The notes beneath the pieces were generated by a model. The model was not told the DNA's origin. It did no database searches and saw only the letters and a list, made by a program, of their open reading frames with translations. From Fragilaria radians (taxonomy: Eukaryota > Bacillariophyta > Fragilariophyceae > Fragilariales > Fragilariaceae): 40,767 bases of DNA. Location: the NCBI GenBank assembly GCA_900642245.1, contig CAAAJI010000007.1, positions 313,919 through 354,685 on the forward strand, in the 5' to 3' direction. Positions 10,026-19,737 of the stretch are shown piece after piece. How positions within the stretch are numbered: position 1 is the stretch's first letter; every line of letters begins with the position of its first letter. The position numbers and the translations under genes were made by a program.

Positions 10026-11832
10026 ATGAACCGGATCAAATATGTCCATTTAATTACTCTCCTGATGTTTTCTTCATTTCTATCAACTAAAGCTTTCATG
10101 CTACAGCCATTACATCGAGTACCACGTGTTCACGCAATAAATAACTTGAATGTAGCCTCAGCAGCTCTTCATGATGAAAAAGGAAACGAAAATAATGATA
10201 TGGGCGAAAAATTGTCTCGCCCTGAAAGGAAGGCTCTGGAAAGAGCGAAGAAACGTGCAAATGCCAACCATAGGAAGCACAACTACGCCGAGCGATCAGA
10301 TATTCTTAGGGAAAGTGTTGTCCCTGCTGAAGGTCGTTATAATTTACATTCAAAGCGTGTATCAAAGTTAAGCAGGGATTCGACGGCAGAAGATGTAGTG
10401 AAAGCCATCAAGCGAGCACAAAACCTTCATGACGTTCACGACGTTCGCGCGATAGAAAAATTTCTTCTTGAAGAGGCTCCCAAATCTTTTGCCTATGGAT
10501 ATTTTGGATCTCTCCTTTCAAGGCTTGCAGTTGCTGCTCTCCATTTGAATGAGCAACGAGTAGCACGCAGGGTCCTTGATATGAGGAGGCAAGATTTTGG
10601 ATCCTCGGTCCTTCCCATGGAAAGTGCTGCAATCATCAGAGGTCTTCTCCGTGTCCACAATGTTTCAGATGCCTTTCAGATTCTTAACGAGGAACTGGAT
10701 CTGCCGCCTCAAGATTCAGACTTAACCTCAGAGGAAAGCAGGGAGCTAATCAAGCATCGTGCACTTTCTCTGGGTTCGATTGCCTCTCGCCATTTTTTTG
10801 AGTCTGAACCTGCACTTGCGGTTCAGGCTTGTCAACTCTTGACAGAGATTGGGCCGATTGTCCGTAATGCTGGGTTGACTGCAGAAGATGTCCCCATGCC
10901 TTGGGCTAGAATTGTGCAAGGTGCTGCTCAATGTGATCTTGGTCGTCGTGAAGGACGAATTATTATTGCCGAAGACACCAATACTAATCTTCCTTGTAAT
11001 TTAGTGTATTCTGTGCTGAACGCAATGACAACTTTCCCTTCAGCCAATGATGATAAGACATATGAGGTCCTTTCGAACTCTCTGATCCGAAGGGTTGTTT
11101 TCATTACTGCAGCCACTGAAATGAAAGGTTGCCCTGAAAGTGATAGGGGTGAGGCAGTGTTCATTGGTAGGAGTAACGTTGGGAAGTCTTCCTTGGTCAA
11201 TATGGTGAGTGCAACTTTTATTCTCGATTCTTATTGCTGTTGTGGCATCATCTCAACAAGAATCACAGATTACAAATAGAAAATCTCTAGCCTACACAAG
11301 CAAAACGCCAGGAAAAACTCAAACCTTTAACTTTTTTGCTGTGAATGACAAACCGGAAAGAGAACGTGAAGTCAGATATGGGGACGTAGTACCGGGAGCA
11401 AAAGATCCGGATTCATTCTATTTGGTGGATGTTCCCGGATTTGGTTTTGCAAAAGTTCCCGAAAATAAACGACAGGAATGGTCCCTTTTTCTAAATGAAT
11501 ACATTTCAACAAGAAAGACACTAAGGGTTGTATTCCACCTAATCGACTCTCGACATGGCCCCACGACTGAGGACTCTAGGATTATGAACGAATTTAGCCA
11601 AATATTACCACAGAAAGTAACCTACGTCGTTGTCTTGACAAAGGCTGATAAAAATGTGAAGGGTGTCACTAAAAAAAATGAAGGAAAAGTGTCGCGTGAT
11701 GTTATGGAGTCACTACGCAAAACAATGAAAAAGAATATGCTAGGAAAAGTTCCAGTAATTCTCACATCAGCGGAAACAAAGCTTGGTCGAGATGATTTAT
11801 GGAGATATCTAAAACTAGCTGCTGAAGTTTGA
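10026..11832 (+). CDS. engB: Plastid EngB/YihA GTPase with N-terminal helical extension
   Basis: The gene has two exons (10026-11204 and 11269-11832) with a 64-bp GTGAGT...ACAG intron. Splicing joins GRSNVGKSSLVNM to ITNRKSLAYTSKTPGKTQ, the exact EngB order, and makes 580 aa. The C-terminal GTPase domain (about 355-580) has G1 GRSNVGKSS at 381-389, the G2 region SKTPGKTQ, G3 DVPGFG at 447-452, G4 TKAD at 517-520 and G5 TSA near 559-561, so it should be active. EngB GTPases assemble the large ribosomal subunit; here the target is probably the plastid ribosome. The N-terminus MNRIKYVHLITLLMFSS..STKAF fits a signal peptide with a cleavage-site Phe, hence plastid import. Residues about 50-350 are an extra, mostly helical region absent from bacterial EngB (about 200 aa). 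In-frame ATGs at 9951 and 10002 are alternative starts. Confidence 0.9.
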
Positions 11833-12180
11833 AGCATAACTGTCTAAGTTGAAAATATGTTTGAGAGTTTCGTATAATTTTCTTTTTTATCCTGAACCAA
11901 ACTTCCAAAACCATATAAGGATTTCTTTCGATGCCATATTCTGCAAAACTTTCCGCTCTTTACTTCACTAAGTATAAAGGAAGTTAAACGTAGAGACTGT
12001 TCTCTTTCAATTTTCCTTTAGGTTGAATAGCATAGATAAAGTTAGCAAAAGGAGTTCTCCAATGGAAATATTCATGTCACTTCATTATGTCAAAGTACGA
12101 CCCATTGTATAAGAATCCTCATCAAGTTTAAATCATGATGCTTGCCTTTACCAAAGATAATTTCTATTGAAAATTAAACA
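11833..12180. other. Intergenic, 3' flank of the EngB gene
   Basis: AT-rich sequence after the EngB stop, presumably holding its polyadenylation region. I see no ORF, repeat or RNA gene. Confidence 0.4.
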
Positions 12181-13453
12181 TAAGACATTTTCATTCTATT
12201 TGTTTGCTGGCGGATATAAATCCAGAGCTCCTTTACCAAAAGAAAGGATACAAGAGGTGTAAAAGAACCTTAATGATTTGAGAAATTTAAAATTGGATGC
12301 AAATTTTGTGAACCATATGGTGAAAAAAAACGAAATTAAAACTCCCAGGGAAAATGGAATATGTCCATAATGAAGGATTCAAACACAGATCACTACCACA
12401 AAAGCCTAAGCACGTGAAAGTAAGTTGTACTCCGTTTTCCATGAAAATGAAATTAGCAAGTTTTTTGTATAACCTTTGATAGAGTTTCCAATTTTATATA
12501 GCTAGTGCTCAAATAAATTTTGCGTTGCCTCGATGTACGCAAAAGCTTTGTTTATTTCATTTTAATTAGAATCTAAGTTAAAATAAGGCGAATTTTCTAC
12601 TTCTGATGCTTGAGCATTGTGGTCGAAGGTAACTGGAGAGGGACAGTTTTGAGCCATTTGATTGGTGGAATGTATATCAATTGTGGACATTATAGTAACT
12701 AAACATTATGGAATTTTCCGTTCCTCAGACCTGTAAATGCATATCATTCTGAAGTGCACGTTACATACACATCCTCGAGGTGCGACCTTGAATCACAGAA
12801 GCATGGTGTAAATGCTTGGAGATTGTGGTATTTCTTTCACTTGTATGAGTTGCCACCAGGTAGTAGATGGGTTAACACCTTTATCCTATAGTTTATTAAC
12901 AATTTGCTATTGAGATGTACCATGGTTGGAAAATTGTTGCAAGAAGCTGCTTTATCAAGCTTATTCAAAGCATATAACAACTTAGCCTACATTGTTTATC
13001 CTGTCTAGGATGGATATTCGGACGCATCAACGCACTTCAGTCTAGGCTGTTTAGTCCTTGTCAACGGTGAATAGTTTTCCAGTGACTAAAAAGGAAATTC
13101 GATGCACATGGACAAGCCTTATGGTATTTTAACTAAACAAAGGATTGAGACAGGTTTCTCATTATTGAAATATTATAAGATCAAAGTCAGTGTGATCAAG
13201 CCACATTCTAACTCTTAAGTGTCCATATATATACTTTGGAAGCATTTACGCCTCCAAGTGAGCTTGATTATTAAAATTGCTCAAAATCATACATACCAAT
13301 TTGGTGGATGATGCAAATGTGATCCGTGCTACAACAATAGCAATAGCAAGTGGCTTGTTTGATTGCAAGATGACGGCAAATCTTGATATGGAAAAATATT
13401 ATGCATGGCCGTTAGAGCAGTACCTGCTACCCATTAAAATAATCTTTCACTAA
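12181..13453 (+). pseudogene. Degenerate coding-like tract, unidentified
   Basis: There is no intact ORF, but several plus-strand stretches translate into protein-like peptides broken by stops and frameshifts. The first is near 12207-12275 (ADINPELLYQKKGYKRC). Another is near 12356-12420, ending in a GTAAGT donor-like site. A run in one frame from about 12607 to 13218 has only five stops in about 200 codons; parts read FLRPVNAYHSEVHVTYTSS, LWYFFHLYELPPGSRW and DGYSDASTHFSLGCLVLV. A further stretch at 13268-13453 contains DDANVIRATTIAIASGLF. The pattern fits a long-dead gene or transposable-element ORF. I cannot name the family; a retroelement RNase H or a DDE transposase are only guesses. Confidence 0.3.
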
Positions 13454-13893
13454 ATGCTAAAAAGTTCGACCAAGACCAATCGTTTGCCATTCCCGATGTA
13501 TATAAAAAATATGATACTCATGGAGTGAGAGATGTCCTTCTTTTGCCACTAAAGGGAATGTGTTCAAAGAAAAATCAAAATCAGATGTTATCAAAAATCA
13601 GTAAACAAATGGAATACATTGGCATGTTGAATGAATTGGTGTTAATACCCTTGACCACATTCCGATAAACTGGTGGCGGAACCTTTTTATATTGTACAGT
13701 AAGCGAATTATCCTATTCAGTGTTATAATTAAAAACCTACAACCTTTTTATCTTGTAAGGAAACACGAATTAAAATCGTAAAAAATCATGATCAAGATTT
13801 TATACGTGTATCATGTAACTGAGAGACGCTTATTGAAAACCTTCCATTGTAACAACATCATAATGCTTTATATTTTAAGTATGATTCTTTTAG
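13454..13893. other. Intergenic, nothing assigned
   Basis: AT-rich sequence between the degenerate tract and the 3' end of the p24 gene. The peptide GVRDVLLLPLKGMCSKKNQ near 13526-13582 may continue the degenerate tract in another frame. Nothing else is seen. Confidence 0.35.
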
Positions 13894-14826
13894 TCACACA
13901 ATATGGTGCTTCTTGAAAAATTTAGATACTATGTTCGCCTGCATAAATCCTGCCACGATGAGAATCACAATTTGAATCAAGGGCCAGTACATACTTGAAC
14001 GATTAATGGAAATAGATCTATTATGTACACGAATTTCTTGTTCGGTTGCAGATTCCGAGTATGCCAAGATCATCTCTAGCTTTTGTTCCAGACCCTGTAA
14101 GTCTAACTGCATGGTAGAAACGGTTCCATCAAGTTTTTCTTTAAGCTTTGCCTCCTCGGATGCCTTATCAAAGTAAGGTTCCATCAAGATCTGCAAGGAA
14201 AATCGAATGGGCGTGTAGTGACTTGCAGATAAACTTTGAACACAAATTTCGAGTGGAGCGTCATCACGAGGTGATGATGTGAATCGGAAGAGACCATGTT
14301 TTTCCTTCACTTGTTCACGAAAATGCCCAGTTCCCTGATCACCATCAACATGGCGGTGTCGTTGATTCCTGGAATTGGAGTGAGCATCAAATCTTTGCCT
14401 CGCAGTTATACTGGTATCTCCCATCTTTCGACCCTGCAATGAATGTAGAGTTCCAATGAGATTCATTCGCTTTAGTAGTACGGCGAATCAAGTTACTTTA
14501 CCTACCAGAGTCTTCATTTCCTCAATCTTTCTTTGATACCTTTCATGGTATCTCCTCGATAGTTCATCGGGTGCTAACCGTGAGTTTTCTTCCTGAAGTT
14601 CCTTTATGTCCTTTGGATCTTCCATATCTTCCGCCATCGAAACAATATCCGGAAAATGATATTTGATAGTCACAACGGTGTGCCGTGGAGGAGAAACCTC
14701 AAGGCATTTCGCTTCTTTCCCGGTAATTAGTAGATAAGGAAGACCTTCTGTGACATCAACTGCATGAAACAGGAGGATGGCGAAGTAGAAGCATTTCATT
14801 GGTCTTGACCAATGAATCATCACCAT
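13894..14826 (-). CDS. p24 (emp24/gp25L) family cargo receptor
   Basis: Two exons (14826-14506 and 14433-13894) are separated by a 72-bp GTAGGT...GCAG intron at 14505-14434; the product is 286 aa. p24 proteins are type I membrane proteins that cycle between ER and Golgi and help load COPI and COPII vesicles. A signal peptide (MKCFYFAILLFHAVDVTEG from Met10) precedes the lumenal GOLD domain, with the two conserved cysteines at about 41 (AKCLEV) and 171 (LEICVQS). A coiled-coil stretch (EKLDGTVSTMQLDLQGLEQK) leads to one transmembrane helix (about 257-275). The cytosolic tail is KFFKKHHIV, carrying the FF and KK sorting signals of the family. At 286 aa it is longer than the usual 200-230 because of a charged insert (about 75-150) inside the GOLD domain. 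Starts at Met3 or Met10 are also possible. Confidence 0.92.
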
Positions 14827-15217
14827 TTGCTTGGCAAAACAATTTAATTTTCATCGAGTAAATGTATTTTATAGTCCAGTAAAGGCAAGCCAGCCACGTA
14901 ACCACCGGATCCGTTTCAATACTATTCAGTGGCAGTGTATAATTTTGTAGAAGAAAAGGCAAGCCACAATGCAGTATAAGGCCGATCCTTATGGCTACAA
15001 AATATTTTTACACGACACAACGTCCACATCCGGGTAATGGATGTTTTGTAAATTTCACCAAAAATTGCACATTCGTTCCCTTACCCTAAGTACAAAACAC
15101 AACTACAAAACATCCAAATACATATATTAAAGAATGGTTATTTTCATTATAATTTTTTTGGGCGGGCCAGTGCAACAGTCTTGAACTAACGACTTGGTGA
15201 TTTACGAAAAAGCAGCA

Positions 15218-15498
15218 ATGTCATCATCAACTGCTGGCCATGAAAATGATGGCTATACGCATAGCAATGTTACTTCTTTGTCATCTGCTTCAAGACAAAA
15301 ACGAAGGTAAATGACAGAAAAAAGTGTTGTCAATCAAAGGCTCTTGTCAGAGCTTCATGCACTATTTGCGAGGGTCGTTCATCTCCAAATTATGCCAACC
15401 GCTCAAGAGAAACTCCAAACATGTGTGTGTCATGTGGATACCTCTTTTCGCGGGAAAAAATCATGGTATTGTCTCAATGGCTAGGTCTGTATGTATAA
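15218..15498 (+). pseudogene. Frameshifted zinc-finger ORF inside the MITE
   Basis: Within the element, an ATG at 15218 opens a 30-codon Ser/Thr-rich stretch (SSASRQKRR) that stops at 15308-15310. In the next frame a coding-like stretch continues to a TAA at 15496-15498: RKKCCQSKALVRASCTICEG, then RSRETPNMCVSCGYLFSRE. The spacing C-x2-C-x17-C-x2-C looks like a zinc-binding knuckle. The RxRET..xCxxC arrangement resembles the C-terminal Cys-rich finger of piggyBac-type transposases, but that link is weak. A small indel near 15308 would explain the break. Confidence 0.4.
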
Positions 15499-15524
15499 TG
15501 TACAGGCCTGTTGGTATTCGGATG

Positions 15525-15542
15525 TTTTGTAGGCCTACAAAA
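15525..15542. repeat. 18-bp perfect palindrome inside the MITE
   Basis: TTTTGTAGGCCTACAAAA is self-complementary throughout. Its half-site resembles the element's own terminal GGCC..ACAAAA sequence, as if two ends were abutted. It lies among roughly nine scattered copies, in both orientations, of a GGAYRTTTTG-like motif that also fills the subterminal regions. Confidence 0.7.
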
Positions 15543-15741
15543 CGACCGGAACACTTTGTAAAAAACCCGGAAAACAAAGCACATTACAAAACATCCGATT
15601 TGTAATTTGGACGTTTTGCACCACAAAAGGATTAAAATTTCTAAAAAACGTCCATAACCAGGATGTGGACATTTTGTTTTATGGACGTTTTGTGCCACAT
15701 AAGCACTGGCCTAATGTCATCCAACTAATCCAGCAGTGACA

Positions 15742-16060
15742 ATGGATTTAAACAACAGCTTTGTAGTTGCAGAGTAATGGATTTTGAATAAAGAACAATA
15801 AGTTGACCATCAGATTGAAAAAAGCGACATTGATATTCCATATGACTCAATACTAGATATGGCTATTTTTTAGAATCAAGACTATACCCATTTTGAACCC
15901 ACTTTCAATGTACCTTTGGCCTTCACAAAAACTGATGATCCTCTTGTGAATTGTGATACATTTATAATTCCTAAAATGCCTTGAAAAATGCAAATCTTTC
16001 GGTCCTTAACTTGATTCATTTATAAAGACAAGTTTACCCAAGGGATAAAGAATATGTATT
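15742..16060 (+). pseudogene. Decayed ORF, unassigned
   Basis: One plus-strand frame from ATG 15742 to about 16060 reads as protein but carries five in-frame stops before a final TGA. Clear blocks are IEKSDIDIPYDSILDMAIF, NQDYTHFEPTFNVPLAFTK and DDPLVNCDTFIIPKMP. The composition is protein-like and unlike the surrounding AT-rich DNA. It starts about 30 bp beyond the right end of the MITE, so insertion may have removed or displaced its 5' part. The family is not recognised. Confidence 0.35.
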
Positions 16061-16182
16061 GAATTTGTGGTATTCTCTAGTAATGTCAATTTAATGATGC
16101 TAGATTTAGTTGCGCTTTTCCTTGAACTTGTTGTTGAGAACGTAAAATCCTTTTCAGAACTTAATGCTTTGGATTTCATAGA

Positions 16183-17463
16183 TTATCCTTTTACATTAAA
16201 GTATGCACTGACAGTTTTGAGTTTCCCTTTGAGAAAATTCTGCTCCAATTCTAGGCTTCTGTGCTTCGCAGTAAGAGCCATACGACCAAGAGATAATCCA
16301 TTGACATTTCTAGGGAGGAAATACACAATTGGTCCCTTGCATGCAGCAGAGGTATCTTTTAATATTTGTTCTCCATTCCAAGAAGAGCCATCTGACTTGA
16401 AGATTTCAATGCAAACGCCGACGTGATAATTGCGTCTTCCAAAGTTCTGATAATCCATACCACCCCATGGAGGTGAAAGGAAGGCTGCGTCTAGTCGTTC
16501 TGGTAACGACTGAAGGTCGCCAAGTCTGTAGCCATATTCTTGATCATCGATTCGATCCAAGGTATTCAATGATGAACTCAATGGCTTTCGAGTCCCACCT
16601 TCAAACTGTGATATGATATCAAAAGCATTAGCATGTATAAAAAGTATTTTCCGGGGAGGAATTTTATAAACAGCAGCGTTATTTGCCGCCAATTTGAGCT
16701 TTTGGCGATCGGAATCAACTGAAATCACCAGAGATATCTCCTCTCTTTGAGCAAAGGCGATTGTGTTTCCTCCGCATCCACAAAAGGCATCCAATACCAC
16801 CATACTATCCTTGCCTTGACCGAAAGTCAATCGATTTGCAATATGGTTTGCTATCGCCTCTGGAGTTACAGAAAACCATCCTTCCTTGTCTAATAGGATG
16901 CCATCATCAAATTTTGAAAAGAAACGTTTTCTTTGAGCCCAATATTTATCTGGAACTTCACTGGAGTCATTTGGATTGATATTTCCATCGCCACAATCAC
17001 CGCTTGATAATTCTTTGAAATTTTGATGTGGAAATTCTTTCATTGGTTTTAATGCCGACAATGCACGTCGAATTTGTATAAATGCTTCTTCAGCGGGAAC
17101 AATCGGTTCTGATTCTTTGGGTTGTTCCGAGTTGGTAATGTGAGGAGTGTCTGCATTTCCTGAGAAAAGTGATGTACATGCACTGTCATCAGGTATCGCG
17201 TCAGATTGAATCTGGGTTACAATTGATTCTTCGGTCTTGCATAAGTCATTGCCTTGTGTATCGCAGCTATCATGATCGCCGTGTCGAAAGGTGTGCTTGT
17301 CTTCCAATTCACATCTACTAATGGTTATAACGAAAGCAGCTTCTTTTCCAGAAGGTGGTGCGATCTCACAACAATCCTCAATCCAAAATCGGTCTTTCTT
17401 TTGGCGTTTCGGTCGTCTTGAGTTGCGGCTGTGAGAAAACTTGCGTACTTTCCTTTTCCCCAT
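16183..17463 (-). CDS. TGS1: Trimethylguanosine synthase
   Basis: This is a 426-aa single-exon protein. TGS1 converts the m7G cap of snRNAs and snoRNAs to m2,2,7G using S-adenosylmethionine, in the nucleus or Cajal body. The N-terminus is highly basic (GKRKVRKF..RRPKRQKK), a nuclear signal, followed by a variable acidic linker to about residue 165. The catalytic core starts with the TGS1 signature KYWAQRKRFFSKFDDGI, followed by EGWFSVTPE (173-201). SAM motif I is VVLDAFCGCGGN (222-233). The catalytic motif SPPWGGMDY, with the Trp that stacks on the cap, is at 330-338. Motif I reads DAFCGCGGN where DAFCGVGGN is usual, a minor change. The core is complete, so activity is expected. The start at 17463 is the only upstream ATG in frame. 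Confidence 0.95.
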   Translation of the reverse strand: MGKRKVRKFSHSRNSRRPKRQKKDRFWIEDCCEIAPPSGKEAAFVITISRCELEDKHTFRHGDHDSCDTQGNDLCKTEESIVTQIQSDAIPDDSACTSLFSGNADTPHITNSEQPKESEPIVPAEEAFIQIRRALSALKPMKEFPHQNFKELSSGDCGDGNINPNDSSEVPDKYWAQRKRFFSKFDDGILLDKEGWFSVTPEAIANHIANRLTFGQGKDSMVVLDAFCGCGGNTIAFAQREEISLVISVDSDRQKLKLAANNAAVYKIPPRKILFIHANAFDIISQFEGGTRKPLSSSLNTLDRIDDQEYGYRLGDLQSLPERLDAAFLSPPWGGMDYQNFGRRNYHVGVCIEIFKSDGSSWNGEQILKDTSAACKGPIVYFLPRNVNGLSLGRMALTAKHRSLELEQNFLKGKLKTVSAYFNVKG

Positions 17464-19230
17464 CTCTAGGTTTCGCCAGGTAAAAAATCAATTGTGGTCC
17501 ATCGTATCGCGAAATACTGTTTCGAAGTAGCTAGTCCTCCAGTGTAGTACTACAATTTACCAGTGTATAATTTGTATTTCAAGGCTTTCGGATCTTCCTC
17601 AAAGCATTGACTTTCATTACCTTCCATGACAATCTAGCGGGGTGAACCTTTTGAACTCATTTGCAAAGCCCTTGGTTCCATAATAAAAATGTTTTTACAA
17701 GGTTGTTTTTTCCTGGATTTTCGTACCGTTGATACTTTGCCATTTTGGTGCCGACTTCAAGTGATTTTTCAAAACGTTACTCACCATATATACAGTTTGA
17801 TTTTCGGCTCTTCCAAAGAGGCTTTAACACAATTCAAATTATCTGCGAGATGGTCATCATAAACCTTAGATGGAATCCTCTTTTTTCTATATTCTTAGCT
17901 TAATCTTTACCCAAATGTAATCACTCTATCCTTCATCTTCCAGCCCCGTATGTCATGTCCGAATTGCCCCACTTTAACTTCAACGTCTAAAAACCGCAGT
18001 CACAGACTCTCGCTTTATGATATTGACGCTGATTCTCACCTCATAAGAATGCCCTATTTTCATCAATGGGTGAATGAAGTCAACCAAGTAATGCTTCAGT
18101 ATAGTCTTTAAGGTGTTTGATTCATCAGCTCTTCCTTTCATTCTCATTTTCCAACACTTGAATTATTTTCATATCCTCTGGTGTAATTGTTAAAGTTGGT
18201 TTTGTATCCCAACAAGTACTAGTGTAATATGCCATACTGTGGAGAATGCAGCATAAAAGAAAACACTTGACATACCTGGAGGTATGAATCAAGGAGATAA
18301 ACCTTACTTTAAAGAGGTCATAAGCAATACTAAGCTTATAAATGAATAAGCTAAGAGAGTGTACGGGCAGTGGAGATACTGTTAGTACAATTAACTATAA
18401 CAACTAAGGATATTAAATATATACTTACACATCCTTTCCCGTTAAGTTCCAGGTGAACTGTCCACTTCATTCCCTCCGCAAACTTAGATAATGATAAATA
18501 ATATTTCATCAAACAAATTTAGGGGTGATTACATGTTGCTTGTAAATGGAAAGTATGTGTAATGCTTTCCAGGACCACTTTCATTAGGCGGAAATGACAA
18601 TGATTCAGATCATGTTACAATCCCGCTCTTCAAAAGAGTTGAAGATTCATTCCAGCTTTTCATAAATGTTGAAGGTAAAAAGCATACAAGATCCACACCA
18701 ACTCTTCATAAGAGTTGAAGATACAGGAGGATACAAGATACAATAAAAAACACTATAAATTAGATCATAATTTATATATCTCTAGTCACCATAGGGCATA
18801 ATTCTCATCGGTTATGGAAATGGCGAAATATTGCAATTCTTCTTTGCATTTGAATAGCTATTTGTTGACCTCCTCAACTATTTTCTGTAAGGTGTCAATT
18901 GATGCTTTTTTATTATTAGTGCAAATTGTGCAGTTATCAAAATCGTGCACCTGGTTCAGAATTAATATATTTGTCGTAAAAATAGCCAAGCAAATGCTAT
19001 TGAAAACTTAATTGCAATACATTTGGAGAGCATTTAATTGCGTTTTAATTTAGACTTTTTTACTCTAACATGCCCGTAATTACTATACTAGTTAATAAAA
19101 AATAGATATCTCATCCTCCTCCAAGTGGAATCGTTAATTTGCTTCAACACACGAAAAATGTAAAGTTGTCAGAGTTGACATCCAAAACAAAAAGGTCGCA
19201 ATTCTTTTGTCATTTCCTTACTTTTATACC
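17464..19230. other. Intergenic region, no secure gene
   Basis: About 1.8 kb between the divergent TGS1 and YbaB-like genes. It should hold both promoters. A 65-codon plus ORF at 18814-19011 has chance-like composition. The only structure I see is a pair of related hairpins near 18.63-18.72 kb. Confidence 0.5.
18626..18722. repeat. Two copies of a 21-bp hairpin-forming repeat
   Basis: CTCTTCAAAAGAGTTGAAGA(T) at 18626-18646 and CTCTTCATAAGAGTTGAAGA(T) at 18702-18722 differ at one base and lie 76 bp apart. The second is part of a perfect 8-bp stem, CAACTCTT/AAGAGTTG, with a 3-nt loop (18699-18717); the first has a 5-bp stem. Confidence 0.7.
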
Positions 19231-19737
19231 ATGAAGACAACAACTTTATTTGTTTTGGTGTCTGCAGTTTCCTCTTTTTCGCCATCTATCAACTTGAGAA
19301 GTTGCGTCCATGACACGAACGGCGTCCACCTGAATTTGTTTGGTGGGAAAAAGACGGGATCAGGTGACAAAGGAGCCGTTGGTGGCATGATGGATCAATT
19401 GACGATGTTCAAGAAGGCTCAAGAAATCGCAGCTAAAAAACAAGCTATAGAGAAAGAGCTTCAGTTACTCACGTTCAGCGGAGAAAGCAGTAACAAGAAA
19501 GCTCGTGTTACAATGAAATACATCCCTTCAGTCAACCCCTTAGACCCGGTGCCTGAGTTTGAGGTACAAGGCTTTGACTTTGACGATGACTGGTTCACAG
19601 AATCATCGACTGAGGATATCGCTGTAGCTACGACAGAGGCTTATCGTGCCGGGGTCGAAGCTACAATATTGGGTTCTGATGAAAAATTCAAGGTTTTAGC
19701 AGAAGACTTAAAATCCCTGATGGCGCCAAAGAATTAA
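19231..19737 (+). CDS. Plastid YbaB/EbfC-like nucleoid-associated protein
   Basis: This is a 168-aa protein. YbaB/EbfC proteins are small dimeric DNA-binding, nucleoid-associated proteins of bacteria and plastids. The N-terminal 20 residues (MKTTTLFVLVSAVSS-F) form a signal peptide followed by Phe, the plastid-import pattern of diatoms. The mature part begins near LNLFGGKK and has the family layout: a long N-terminal helix (GGMMDQLTMFKKAQEIAAKK, then EKELQLLTFSGES), a central beta part (KKARVTMKYIP..EFEVQGFDFD) and a C-terminal helix with EAYRAGVEATILGSDEKFK. The sequence is divergent and the beta region longer than in bacteria, so the family call is moderate. The start is the ATG at 19231; an in-frame TTG eight codons upstream is not used here. 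Confidence 0.7.
   Translation: MKTTTLFVLVSAVSSFSPSINLRSCVHDTNGVHLNLFGGKKTGSGDKGAVGGMMDQLTMFKKAQEIAAKKQAIEKELQLLTFSGESSNKKARVTMKYIPSVNPLDPVPEFEVQGFDFDDDWFTESSTEDIAVATTEAYRAGVEATILGSDEKFKVLAEDLKSLMAPKN

Larger units (their letters stand above)
14977..15714. mobile_element. MITE, 732 bp, PIF/Harbinger-like ends
   Basis: The element body is 14980-15711. Its ends are imperfect inverted repeats of about 70 bp that start with GGCC: the left end begins GGCCGATCCTTATGGC and the right end, read inward, begins GGCCAGTGCTTATGTGGC. Both then carry AACGTCC, GTCCACATCC.GG and ATGGA(C/T)GTTTTG blocks. The flanks are TAA on both sides (14977-14979 and 15712-15714), a 3-bp target duplication. GGCC-type termini with TWA duplications are the hallmark of PIF/Harbinger elements. 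The body is too short to encode a transposase, so it would be non-autonomous. It sits between the p24 and TGS1 genes. Confidence 0.7.

Noticed and set aside
11205..11279. C-terminal VSATFILDSYCC tail of the EngB exon 1 ORF
   Set aside because: This is read-through into the intron; splicing at 11205/11268 gives the canonical EngB sequence.
15218..15498. An 11-nt 'intron' (GTAAATGACAG) restoring the MITE ORF
   Set aside because: It has GT-AG ends and would restore the frame, but 11 nt is far too short to be spliced by the spliceosome; a frameshift is the simpler reading.
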